Positions 50,262 through 60,894 of a stretch of DNA of 64,000 bases are shown here, in pieces. The position numbers and the translations under genes are program-made. A model generated the notes under the pieces. The model searched no databases. It saw only the letters and a list, made by a program, of their open reading frames with translations, and had not been told where the DNA came from. Location of the stretch: positions 67,001 to 131,000 of the forward strand of contig CP114482.1 in assembly GCA_027186245.1 (NCBI GenBank), read 5' to 3'. The stretch is from Coriaria nepalensis (lineage: Eukaryota; Streptophyta; Magnoliopsida; Cucurbitales; Coriariaceae). Each line of letters opens with the position of its first letter. Position 1 is the first letter of the stretch.

Positions 50262-50540
50262 GGTCGAGAAACCGGCTCCTGCAGCTAGAAGTAACAAGCA
50301 ACTAAGAGAGACTCATAATTCCCACCTTGTATATATATGTATATCTAAATTAGTTAAGTAGGAGGGGAAGAGGGATGAAAGGGTGAATGTTTTAGAGTGA
50401 CTGGGACCGAGGTGGAGGATAAGATTGTGGATATTGGATAGCCTCTCATTCAACCAATGGCTAATGTGTTACAATGTGTGATTATGTTCTCACGTCCACT
50501 CTTCATTCCTACTCTCTCAACCAACAGTCCAAGGACATCT
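50262..50540 (-). promoter_or_regulatory. GAPA promoter/leader
   Basis: Includes a GATAAG word (I-box type) at about 50418-50423, common in light-regulated plant promoters, within a GGTGGAGGATAAG context. Copia element 3 truncates the upstream region at 50541. Confidence 0.4.
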
Positions 50541-51191
50541 TGTTGGAAAATGAAAGACAAGATTCAAGACTTGCTCTCTACTTCCTCAAGAACAGATTTT
50601 AGACCAAAACCCAGAAAAAACAGCAATGAACTTCAGCTTATGAAAAACACATTCAATCTGTTTTTTTCCATTAAAAATTAGAGTCTAAATACTTACATAA
50701 AGATAAAACAAGGTACATGAATAGTTAACCATTAAACGGCCACATTCTCAGCAGAAGCAACACTTACAATCACCTTACCTACATTACTTTCAATCAAAAA
50801 CAGAAAAGGTACAAGAAAACCAGAAAAACTGGAAAATGCACTCAACTACACTAGTCATGACCAAAAAAGGTGAAATTCGATTCCAAAGCTTACCAAACTT
50901 CACCAGCAGCTTCAACACACTTCAATGAACATATCAAACTTGCTTGAATACAAAAAATAGCCGTTGGAGCTGCCCAACTTTAATTCACCTCCCACTGCAA
51001 TAACCAAAAGCAGAGAAGCCAGATTTGGATCTAACTTGAGTTCCTTTGATCCGATCTGAGTGAAACTTGTTCCTACATGTTTCAATTGATGTAGGGAAGC
51101 TACCGGAACAAGAGTCAACGTCAAAAAAATGATCACAAAAAAGTCAACTTTTTCACCTCCTTTGATGAGTGAAGTATCACATCTTCAAACA
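50541..51191 (-). repeat. 3' LTR of copia element 3
   Basis: Starts TGTTGGAAAATG, ends CTTCAAACA. Near-identical to 55199-55851. Confidence 0.96.
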
Positions 51192-54100
51192 CTCCCCCTT
51201 GATACAATTACTCATCACACCAATCTTAAACTTGAATTCTTCAAACTTTGCAGTAGCCAGGGGCTTAGTAAACCCATCTGCAATTTGCTCTTCTGATTTG
51301 CAATGAACTAATCTCACTTCCTCATTCTTCACCCTTTCTCTTATGGCATGAAATTTCACTAGGATATGTTTTGTCCTTCCAAAATAAACTGGATTTTCAG
51401 AAATTGCAATAGCAGATTTGCTATCACAATGTATGACAGTAGATGAGCTGGGATTGAAATTCAATTCTAGTAAAACCTTTCGAATCCATATGGCTTGATT
51501 GGTGGCATGAGCAGCAACCACATATTCAGCCTCAGCTGTTGATTGAGCCACAACACTTTGCTTCTTGGAACTCCAGCAAAACATCCCCGACCAAGTGAGA
51601 AGCAAAAACCACTTGTGCTCTTAGCATCATCAAGAGAGCCTGCCCAATCACTGTCCACATGTCCTTCTAGTTTCAATTCTCCCCCTTCATACAGAATTCC
51701 ATGAGAAAGAGATCCATTAAGGTACCTGAGGATCCTTTTAGCAACCCTCATATGCAATTGAGAAGGATTATTCATGAACCGAGACAGAACACATACAGAA
51801 TACATGATGTCTGGTCTTGTTGATGTGAGGTACATCAAGCCTCCAATTAGACTTCTGAATAAGGTTTCATCCACCCTTGATGAACCATCATCCCTTCTGA
51901 ATTTCTCATTTGCAGCCATTTGAGTGGATACTGATTTGCTAGATTCCATGTTGAACTTCTTCATCAGATTCTTAGCATACTTCTCTTGAGACACAAACAC
52001 CCCCTTCTCAGATTGGAACACTTCCATTCCCAAAAAGAAACTCATCAATCCCAAGTCTGTCATCTCAAATTCAGCTTCCATTTCTTTTTTGAATTCTATT
52101 ATCAAACTGATCTCATTTCCAGTTATGAGCAAATCATCTACATATAGAGAGATTATGAGTAAGGATGAACCTGATTGTTTGATGTAGAGAGTAGGATCAC
52201 TTTCACTTCTACTAAAACCAGCATTAGACAAATAAGCATCTATCCTGCTATACCAAGCTCTAGGAGCTTGTTTTAGCCCATATAAAGCCTTTTTCAGCTT
52301 GTATACCTTCCCTTCTTCTCCTCTCTCTTCAAACCCTTCAGGCTGCTCGACATAGACTTCTTCTTCTAATATTCCATTCAAGAAAGCTGACTTCACATCA
52401 AGATGATGAATTGACCAAGATTTCCTTGCAGCCAATGCAATGATCAACCTGATTGTGTCAAGTCTGGCCACTAGTGCAAATGTCTCAGCATAATCCACTC
52501 CATATTGTTGGGAGAAGCCCTTCACTACTAATCGAGCTTTAAATCTATTTACTGAGCTGTCAGCATTGAGCTTCAGTTTGAATATCCACTTTAGCTTGAT
52601 TATTTTTTTCTTCTCAGGCTTCTCAACCAGACTCCAAGTCTGATTTTTAGTGATCATCCTTAATTCTTCTTTCATAGCCTTTATCCATCCTTCATCTCTT
52701 CTAGCTTCTTCATAGCAACATGGCTCAACTTGAGCAGAATTACACCTTTGGTAAACATCATCAAGAGTTCTGTATCTTGGATTTATTGGCTCAGCATCAT
52801 CATCATCAGGATCATTAGTTGGAGTTTGATCTTGACTTTCTTCAAGAAGGTTATACAGCCCCTCACTTGCATCTTCACCTTCCCATTTGAAGATTGCTTC
52901 TTCATCAAACTTCACATCTCTGCTGACTGAGATTTTCTCAACTTCAGGATAGAAAATTCTATAACCTTTTGATTTTGTGTTATACCCGATCAGTATTCCC
53001 TTTTCACTTTTCATAGAGAGTTTGTCTCTCTTACCATCTGGAATGTGAGAAAAACACACAGCTCCAAATATTCTAAGGTGAGATACTGAAGGTTTCACAC
53101 TGAGCCAAGCCTCATGAGGAGTTTTGCCTTCCACTGACTTGGTAGGCAGCTTATTGAGCAAGTACACAGCAGTGTTGGCTGCTTCTGCCCAAAACTTCCT
53201 TGGCATCCTCTTCTCAACCATCATGCTTCTTACCATCTCCATAATGGTTATGTTTTTCCTTTTTGAGACCCCATTTTGCTGTGGAGAATAGGGCACTATC
53301 AGCTGGTGGATGATCCCTTCATTCTCACAGAATTGCTTAAAAACATTTGAGGTGTACTCTCCACCATTATCAGACCTCAAAGTCTTCAGCTTCATCCCGC
53401 TTTGTGTCTCCACGTGCTTCTTGAATTTTACAAAGGTGCTGAACACTTCTGATTTTTCCTTCAGGAAGTAAATCCAGCAAAATCTGGTTATGTCATCTAT
53501 GAAGATGAGAAAATATTTGCTTCCATTCAATGAGACTTCTCTCATTGGTCCACATACATCCGAGTGAACCAGCTCTAGCTTCTCCAAAGCTCTGTGTGAT
53601 TGATTTTTAGGAAATGACTTCCTACTCAACTTGCCAAATTGACAGCTTTCACACACTCTATCTTGTGGTTGGACTGAGGGCAAGTCATCAACCATTCCTT
53701 TAGAGTTCAGGTTCTGAATGGCCTTGAGATCAAAGTGTCCAAACCTCTTATGCCATGACCAAGATTCATCTTCCTTACACCTGAGAGCTTGATGATCTCA
53801 TTGCACAGAAAAGCTATTATGACTAACTTGGACTTTAGCCACTTGTTTTCTGTTTGGATCTAAAATGGTGCAATGATTGTCTTGAAACAGCAAGACATAC
53901 CCACTTCTCATCAACTGACCAACACTCAACAGATTATGTTTCAGATCTGGAACCAACAGAACATTGGTGATAAGCTTGGTACCTTTCTTAGTCTTTACCA
54001 ATATTGTACCTCTCCCTTTAGCTCTGACTTTCTCCCCATTTCCAACTGTGATTCCAGTCGTGAAACTTGTGTCCAGGTCTCTGAATATGCTCTCATCATG

Positions 54101-54682
54101 AGCCATATGATTTGTGCATCCACTGTCTATGAGCCACCCTTCTCTGGATTCACCATGGTTAGAATCTGCAGCCATGAAGAGAGTTTCTTCATTCTGAACT
54201 TCAGGTGTTGGTGCTTGTTGAGATTTTTGTGCCCCTCTCTCTCTGTTCTTCTTGAAACAATTTTTCTCAATATGACCAAACATCTTGCAGTAATAGCATT
54301 GAGGTTTGTCCTTCCATCGACAGAATTTTTCAGAATGCCCTTTCCTCTTGCATATCGAGCATGGAGGAAAACTTTTCTTCCTTTCTGAGCTACCTGAACT
54401 AGAAGGGGAACAAGCCTGAGACTTCTTCCAAGGCTTGTGTTTATGCTCAGCATGGAAAGCACCTTCAACTTCTTCATCTTTCTTCTTTGCATGCCTAGAC
54501 TCATTTGCTTCTAAGGAGCCTGTGAGTTCTGACATGGTTAGAGAGCTGAGGTCTTTGCTTTCCTCTATGGCATCAATCTTGGAGTCGAATTTGGACAGAA
54601 CACTGACCAACATCTTATCAACCAACATCTTTTCTGTGACATTCTCTCCAAATGTCTTCATCTGGTTTGAGACTTCCATCAT
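51177..54682 (-). pseudogene. Copia 3 gag C-terminus and pol polyprotein, split by one stop and one frameshift
   Basis: 54682-53798 holds the end of gag with a CCHC knuckle (CYYCKMFGHIEKNC) and the protease site (LIDSGCTNHMAHDE), and ends at a TGA at 53800-53798. After the stop the same frame continues through 53797-53700 (a WSWHKRFGHFDLKAI-like pre-integrase segment) into the 742-codon frame 53695-51467. That frame covers integrase (VHSDVCGPMREVSLNGSKYF, YSPQQNGVSKRKN, in which the usual catalytic E context is altered to SKRKN), RT (FKARLVVKGFSQQYGVDYAETF, SLYVDDLLITGNE) and the YxDSDWAG start of RNase H. A frame change near 51590 moves the rest of RNase H (AEAEYVVAAHATNQAIW, CDSKSAIAISENPVYFGRTK) into 51605-51177. 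Confidence 0.92.
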
Positions 54683-54706
54683 TCTCCCTGCATAGTCTTT
54701 GATGGA

Positions 54707-55099
54707 TTATGTCTCCTTCATTCTCAACCTCTCAAAGTCTCTTTTGAGGTTCAAGAGCCTGATGTTCCTTACTCTTTCAGATCCTTGAAACTCCTTCTTC
54801 AAGACTTCCCATGCATCTTTAGCTACAGACAAGCTAATGATCCGAGAGAATAGCTTGTCATCAATTCCAGATTGAATAATAGCCAAAGCTCTGAAGTTGT
54901 TCTGTTTTTCTATCTTTTGTTGTCTGATCTGTTCAAGTGTGAAGTCCACCTCTTCAGATGGTGGTGCATAGCCATCTTCCACTGTTTCCCAGAGTCCATA
55001 AGCACGGAGATATGTAGTCATCTTGACTGACCAAAACGGATAGCCTTCACCACTGAAAACTGACGGTGAAAGTATGTTAACACCTTGATTGGGGGCCAT
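54707..55099 (-). pseudogene. Copia 3 gag N-terminal part, ended by a premature stop
   Basis: Starts MAPNQGVNILSPSVFSGEGY, the usual start of a copia UBN2-type gag. It runs 130 codons to a TAA at 54709-54707, after which gag-type sequence continues in the same frame into the next block (54682 onward). A single nonsense change therefore separates the two gag parts. Confidence 0.9.
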
Positions 55100-55198
55100 G
55101 GTGTTTTCCTGGTTTTTTCCGAATGCTTATGGTTTAGGAACTAACAAGTGAGAAGGTTAAGGCTAGATGAATTGATCTTTAACAATGCTCTGATACCA

Positions 55199-55851
55199 TG
55201 TTGGAAAATGAAAGACAAGATTCAAGACTTGCTCTCTACTTCCTCAAGAACAGATTTTAGACCAAAACCCAGAAAAAACAGCAATGAACTTCAGCTTATG
55301 AAAAACACATTCAATCTGTTTTTTTCCATTAAAAATTAGAGTCTAAATACTTACATAAAGATAAAACAAGGTACATGAATAGTTAACCATTAAACGGCCA
55401 CATTCTCAGCAGAAGCAACACTTACAATCACCTTACCTACATTACTTTCAATCAAAAACAGAAAAGGTACAAGAAAACCAGAAAAACTGGAAAATGCACT
55501 CAACTACACTAGTCATGACCAAAAAAAGGTGAAATTCGATTCCAAAGCTTACCAAACTTCACCAGCAGCTTCAACACACTTCAATCAACATATCAAACTT
55601 GCTTGAATACAAAAAATAGCCGTTAGAGCTGCCCAACTTTAATTCACCTACCACTGCAGTAACCAAAAGCAGAGAAGCCAGATTTGGATCTAACTTGAGT
55701 TCCTTTGATCCGATCTGAGTGAAACTTGTTCCTACATGTTTAAATTGATGTAGGGAAGCTACCGGAACAAGAGTCAACGTAAAAAAAAATGATCACAAAA
55801 AAATCAACTTTTTCACCTCCTTTGATGAGTGAAGTATCACACCTTCAAACA
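55199..55851 (-). repeat. 5' LTR of copia element 3
   Basis: Right copy of the LTR, next to the primer-binding site. Confidence 0.96.
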
Positions 55852-55856
55852 CATCT

Positions 55857-56079
55857 AGGCCTGATCTCTAATCTTTTGAGTGGGCCATGCACCTTACTTT
55901 TCATCTTAGTTTCAAGTATCAATAAATTATCTTCGCCCATATAAAACAAAGGTTATGAAACAAACCATTCACCCCCCACTCTTTTAAACAAATTGACAAC
56001 TTATATACAAACGGACTATCTAGAGAGTCTTCTGTTCATACAATTACAAACCCTTTTGATCAAACGGACAATAAAGGAA
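55857..56079. other. Short spacer between copia 3 and the AFB fragment
   Basis: No feature seen. It may be intron-like sequence of the former AFB gene. Confidence 0.4.
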
Positions 56080-56403
56080 TAATCCGTGTGTTGAATGGGT
56101 GTGAAAAGCTTCGGAAGCTTGAAATCCGGGGCAGCCCCTTTGGTGACAACTTACATGGCGCTTCTAACAGATGTGGGGAAGTATGAAACAATGCGATCCC
56201 TTTGGATGTCGTCCTGTGAAGTTACTCGTGGAGACTGCAAAACACTTGAAAAAGAGAGGCTGAGGCTTAATGTCGAGGTTATAGGCGAAGATGATGAGAT
56301 ACATGAAGATCCGGATGAGAAAAGACTGGAGAAATTGTATGTACATGGTACTTTAAAGGGGGCAAGTCAGGATTGCGACGATTCTGTCTGGCCTTTGAAA
56401 TAG
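56080..56403 (+). pseudogene. TIR1/AFB auxin-receptor F-box pseudogene, last-exon fragment
   Basis: The first frame reads VLNGCEKLRKLEIRGSPFGD from 56088 and then runs to a stop at 56184. The next frame continues the family sequence with ALLTDVGKYETMRSLWMSSC, EVTRGDCKTLEKERLRLNVEV and a variable acidic stretch with EKLYVHGTL, ending at 56403. These are the last leucine-rich repeats of TIR1/AFB receptors. A frame change lies between about 56140 and 56156. The F-box, the inositol-phosphate site and the auxin pocket are absent, so this is a broken fragment and not a receptor. Confidence 0.85.
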
Positions 56404-56609
56404 GTGCCTTATTCTCTCTAGGCTAACTCACCTGATGGTCAATTTATTTGGCTTGATTTGGGGAGTTGGTATGTTTAGTCTTAACAGGCATTAGTTGCAT
56501 GTAGTTCGAACCAGGATTCTAATTTCTGATTCCTGTGACCATCTTTTCTTGTTGGCTTACCAGTTTTGTAGTAGCTAGTGCATGTATAGAGTATATTGCA
56601 TGTGACATA
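56404..56609. other. Spacer before the solo LTR
   Basis: Possibly the old AFB 3' flank. Nothing else is seen. Confidence 0.4.
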
Positions 56610-57278
56610 TAGAGTGTTGGAAATCAAGCACAAACAATCGAATGAGAATTTTATAAACTGAAAACAGATTCAACTCAAGAACAATACAGAGCAACTCTGT
56701 TTTTCCACCTTTGCTGTCAACACAGATTTCCTATTAAAAATAATAACAAATTACAAAACTTATATAAAGGAAAATTACAACAACCGGGACATCTAATCAC
56801 CATACTTGAAAACATGATTACAAACAAAACCATGCTGCTAATAAATGCAAGCCAAATCAATAAGAAACAAGTACAAGTAGTAAGCTTGAAGTCAGGAAAA
56901 CAGACTGCATTTTTCTACCTGTTGAAGTTAATAACCACCGGTTCATTGGAAATCCAAATGACTTCAATTTCTTCACAAAACATGTTGAAATAGATCATTA
57001 AAACTTCATACAATTTCTGGATCTTCAAAAATCTAAGTTGAATTTAAATTTCTTCAGTTTCTTGCACCTGAAGCAACACAACTTGAGCAAAGAACACTTC
57101 TGCACTTTCAACCATAACTTGAGCTACACAACTCCAAATTGAGTAATTCCAATGCTCACAAGTCAGAATTGATCATCTTCAGGTGATGGTTGAGGAGTCA
57201 ACGCAAAAATAAAAATAACCCAAAAAGTCAACTATTTTCTAGTTTTTTATCAAACGGCCAAGCATTTTTAACATAGAG
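56610..57278. mobile_element. Solo copia-type LTR with perfect target duplication
   Basis: The LTR at 56615-57273 starts TGTTGGAAATC and ends TTTTTAACA. It is flanked by TAGAG at 56610-56614 and at 57274-57278. Its inner landmarks (TAACCACCGG-type middle, AGTCAACGCAAAAATAAAAA, AAAAAGTCAACT near the end) resemble the elements 1 and 3 LTR layout but the sequence is different. There is no internal region, primer site or polypurine tract. Confidence 0.85.
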
Positions 57279-57423
57279 AAGCATATAAGACCTTTTCCCA
57301 TCAGAAAGGCTCGAAATTATTTGTTGTCTAAGAAGAGAGAGAAAACAACATAAACCCAGATCAGTTAATACCACAATTAATCTTCTCTCTGTCCTGGAAA
57401 TGATCTTCGAATGGGAACAATAA

Positions 57424-57937
57424 CTACATGCTTAGATCCAGGAAGACAAGATCAAGCATGTAGAGACGATGGAAACTGAAAGAGCAGAAAGGGCAATGTT
57501 GAAGAGGTTCAGGCACGATGAAGTAAATGTCTCGATCACTACTCAAGCAGTTTGCAATGAACAAAAATGGAGGGTCCTGATCATCATAGTGGCCGTAGAG
57601 TGGTGGTGTTGCCATCAAACGACCGGTAAGCTCAAACCAGAGAGAGCTGAAATGGTAAAGACCACCACCCACGTTAACTGTCGGTCTTAGGTCATACACT
57701 GTGGCGCCGCTCTCCCTGTTCCGATAATATAACGCCTCATTCTGCAGCAATGAATATATCCACCATGGATATGCATAATGCATGCATGTTAGTAAGAAAT
57801 CCTTCACTGATTCGTGAAGAGAAAGATGAGACAAAAAGTAACGACATACGTACCCTGATATCAAAACAACGTTCCCAAGGGAAAGGAACAGGATTTTGAG
57901 GGCTATTGAGGAAGAAATGCCAAAGAGTGTCATCCAT
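57424..57937 (-). CDS. Small CFL1-like protein with a diverged WW-type domain
   Basis: Two exons on the minus strand, 57937-57854 and 57741-57424, GT-AG and in phase, giving 133 residues. Exon 1 ends PFPWERCFDIR and exon 2 continues NEALYYRNRESGATVYDL. Together they look like the WW-like domain of plant CURLY FLAG LEAF1-type proteins (PLxWExCLDLxTGxxYYIN), but the second Trp is absent. Further on, FIANCLSSDRDIYFIVPEPLQHCPFC resembles the family's CxxC segment (usually AGCKSCLMYFMVPK...CPKC), with only the last CxxC pair kept. It could be a diverged active gene or a decaying copy. The start is the first ATG. Function is inferred only from the family. Confidence 0.5.
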
Positions 57938-58893
57938 TTTAGGCCAAAGCTATTATTAATTACTTCATATGAGTAGAAGGGAGAGAATTAGGTAACCTTG
58001 TGGATCGGAGGACAATGGTCCGGCAAACTCATGTGACATCATTGCATGCATTTCATGCTTCAAACAGATATCTATCTATACATGTCAGGATGTTGTGTAT
58101 CGATCACCATTTTTCTTGAATATATATATAATCAGAAAACCAAAATATTCCATCTTACCAAAAAGAAAAAGCTAGTTGGCTAGTTGCTAATACCATTCAT
58201 TATAAACGAGCGACCGTTACTTATTATTTGCTTTTATGGTAAGTACTTTTTGTACAATTTCCGTTACTCAACGACCACGTGTCTTATTCCTAGATTACTT
58301 GTCCATGATTTGCAATTTCCTCGCTCCAATCACATTTTTAATCTTACATACGCTTTTCAAATTGGACTGGAGCCAGTAGACTAATGCTTTTACAATACAC
58401 AGCAAAATGTACAACGGCGTAGTAGTTGGAGGAAACAATTCATGCAACAGTTTCTTCCACATAAAGAAAAGCCTATTCAATGAGAATTTATCACTACTCA
58501 AATTGTTCTTGACTGATTCTACCAAGTAATGTACCAACTGCACAAGATAAACAAATATTCCCGCAGTTGGGCTCTTCATTTGACCATGACTAGCAAGGGA
58601 TGGTAAAAGGGAAAAACTAGTTAACCAGAAACAACTACTACCTTAATAAGAGGAAACACTAGTTCTCATAAAACAGTACAAATACAAAGTGAAAATTCTT
58701 CCAATAAGTTTAGCACATTCTCAATTCTTTCCCATATGAGTTAGGCCTACGACTGTCCTCCAAAACAACTACTACGCATTTCAATCAATTTGGAATTTTT
58801 TGAATACAGTTTCCAAGTGGCAAAAGATTCTTAGAGGTTCATCCTTTCAGTATATCAAGGGACGTACAATTGCAAGATAAGATATTGCACAAC
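57938..58893. other. Spacer upstream of the CFL1-like gene and TRAP-beta 3' flank
   Basis: AT-rich with no gene that I can support. The TRAP-beta 3' UTR probably reaches to about 58600 on the minus strand. Confidence 0.5.
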
Positions 58894-60667
58894 TTATCGC
58901 TTCTTCTTGCCTCCTTTGGCAGCACTAGATTTGGATGGGGTAGCAACCGGGTACACAAATAGCGCCACAATGGGCACCACTGAAATCAGAGCACCGTACT
59001 TTCCCAGCAGCCGCTGCAAATTTTTTTTAAAAGAAAAGTCTATTAGAATTGTATGCCTTTTCTTAGGGATGATCACGGTTCGTTTCGTTTCTTAGGGATG
59101 AATGGGTCACCGGTCATAGACCGATCCGGTGACTACCACAAACAAAAAGTTTTTCTCGCTGACAAAAATTAGCACACACTGACATCAAACACATGTTCCC
59201 ATATATGAAATTTAACATGCACGTCCATTCAAAACTAAGCATAACATGTTAGTGAATGATTTATAATGAGTAGATAAATGATTTATACCTTCCTGCAACA
59301 ATTACACCCCCGCCAAAGAGAGTTCATGGTAAGTTCCGTGCAAATACACAAAGAATTATTCAGCTGACAGAAAAAACAATAGAGGCCAAAGTCAGATTGC
59401 TTAATGTTATTCAGAAGAAAACTTACCCACTCAAGCTTCTTCTCAGGAGGCCTGTCTGCAAGGATATCCAAAGGTAGTATTGGAGTAGAATAGGCTTCCT
59501 AAAGAGTTAAGACATCTAAAAGTCATAAGAAAGATTTTACATAGAGGAATAAAAAGTACATAAACACCACTTGATGTACATATCAAACCTGAAGTGCAGC
59601 CTTGGTAGGGATACGGAATATAACGATAGCTGGCGCCCCATGGAACATTCCTTTTGTCTTGGCCTCCAATTCAAAAGAATGGGATAGTATCCAACCACTG
59701 CTAACCAAATTTTCCTTTGTTACTTAATAGAGAAGAAAATAGGCTATGCAAGTTAACAAATGGTCAAAAGAAGAAAACCAGCACTTACGCATCAAGCTTT
59801 TCCCATAATTTTGTAATGTTACCACTGACAGTATCAAAAAAATCTTGAGACCAGCTTTCATCGCTCAAGCTTACATCATATGCAGTCCTGAAAAAGAGAA
59901 AAAAAGAAGAAAAAAAAACACCATAAACGGAAGCTAAAGTTTCTTGTTCCAACTCCTAACATAAATTTAGTAAATCCTTAAGGTAATGAAGACCCAAGGA
60001 CTTCATAGCAAATTACAGGATTACAAAACTGGCAATTATGGATTGGACATGCATGAAATTCATGAAAATGTCATTATATATCGCTGAGTAACTAGTAGGG
60101 AGTCACCCAACAAGTTTTTACTTCATCCACTCTGGACAATAACAACATTATCCACCACTGTATTCTATAGCTAAATATCCACAGCCATGCAGAAACTAAT
60201 AGCAACAACCATCTTCTAATCAGTAAAACCTTACAATAAAGTAACAAAAAGAAAAGACATTTGATTCAAGAGAGCAGTAGCAAAAAGAAGATCAATCACA
60301 GTAAGCATAAAAAAAGATAGAACAGATCCAAAACCCAGAAAGCCTTGAGAAGAACTTATGAAGATCCTTGGTTGTAGATGTCGATGGAGACGGAGACACG
60401 CTCTGCGCCAGATTTGAGCCTTGTAAGAGTAGCTTTCTTGTGAGCCAACATGAATGACACGTCCGATGAGCTGGAAACTGTGGATGAAGAGACCAATAGC
60501 AGAGCTAGCAGCACAGAAATGATAGAGATCAAATTCGCCGTTGAAGAAGAATGATGCTGCCGAGGCTGATTGAGATTTGGGGGGAAAATGAAGACACGAC
60601 TCACAGGAGACGAGACTTTTAGGGGCGGAATCGTAATTTTATTCACATGAATAAAGAAAGACGACAT
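58894..60667 (-). CDS. Translocon-associated protein subunit beta (TRAP-beta, SSR2)
   Basis: A single-pass ER membrane protein next to the Sec61 channel. Exons on the minus strand: 60667 (or 60541)-60360, 59887-59789, 59697-59589, 59498-59427, 59013-58894. Exon 1 has a signal sequence (NLISIISVLLALLLVSSST) and HKKATLTRLKSGAERVSVSI. The luminal domain continues TAYDVSLSDESWSQDFFDTV, HSFELEAKTKGMFHG, FRIPTKAALQ and EAYSTPILPLDILADRPPEK, then a C-terminal membrane helix and the basic tail SSAAKGGKKKR. Two oddities: where family members start with ATG (Met-Ala-Asn) this gene has ACG at 60541-60539, the next in-frame ATG being 60667; and exon 1 ends with AT (ATAAGT) where GT is expected, though the acceptor and phase fit. 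The family's Ala-Lys before RLLxKYG was not found. 193 residues from ACG, 235 from ATG. Function is plausible but splicing is doubtful. Confidence 0.82.
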
Positions 60668-60894
60668 GTCGCTGCAAGTGCCAACTGGCAACTACCAACA
60701 GACGCGTGCTGATTTCGCGTTTTCTTAATCCCCAAGTTTTTACACCTTATAAACACGAACGCCCCATCTTCCTCTCTCTCAGAATTGTTTTTCTAAAATT
60801 TTCTCCTTTTTACTTGCTTGATTTTTTTTTTCTTTTCTTTTTGTTTTTGGTTTTTTCATCTGTTTGATTTGTTCTCAAAAAGGAAAGCAAGCAT
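60668..60894. promoter_or_regulatory. Bidirectional promoter between TRAP-beta and the bZIP60-like gene
   Basis: The region contains ACGCGT within GACGCGTG at 60701-60708, similar to the GACGCGT part of a known plant unfolded-protein-response element. A TATAAA box at 60748-60753 lies 142 bases before the plus-strand ATG. The plus-strand leader is T/C-rich (60765-60860). The arrangement, a translocon component facing a UPR regulator, suggests shared control. Confidence 0.5.
60748..60753 (+). promoter_or_regulatory. TATA box of the bZIP60-like gene
   Basis: TATAAA in ACACCTTATAAACACG, followed by a C-rich start-like stretch and a pyrimidine-rich leader. Confidence 0.45.

Larger units (their letters stand above)
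50536..55856 (-). mobile_element. Ty1-copia retrotransposon 3, young and nearly intact, minus strand
   Basis: LTRs 50541-51191 and 55199-55851 differ at about nine substitutions and two single-base indels by my alignment. Target duplication CATCT is perfect at 50536-50540 and 55852-55856. The primer-binding site is TGGTATCAGAGC (minus strand, complement at 55198-55187). The polypurine tract is CAAGGGGGAG beside the left LTR. Order gag, protease, integrase, RT, RNase H is copia. Only three coding lesions were found. Confidence 0.97.

Noticed and set aside
59283..59300. Four-base micro-exon GAAG between TRAP-beta exons 4 and 5
   Set aside because: Flanks look like splice sites, but four bases would break the frame of the conserved C-terminal helix.
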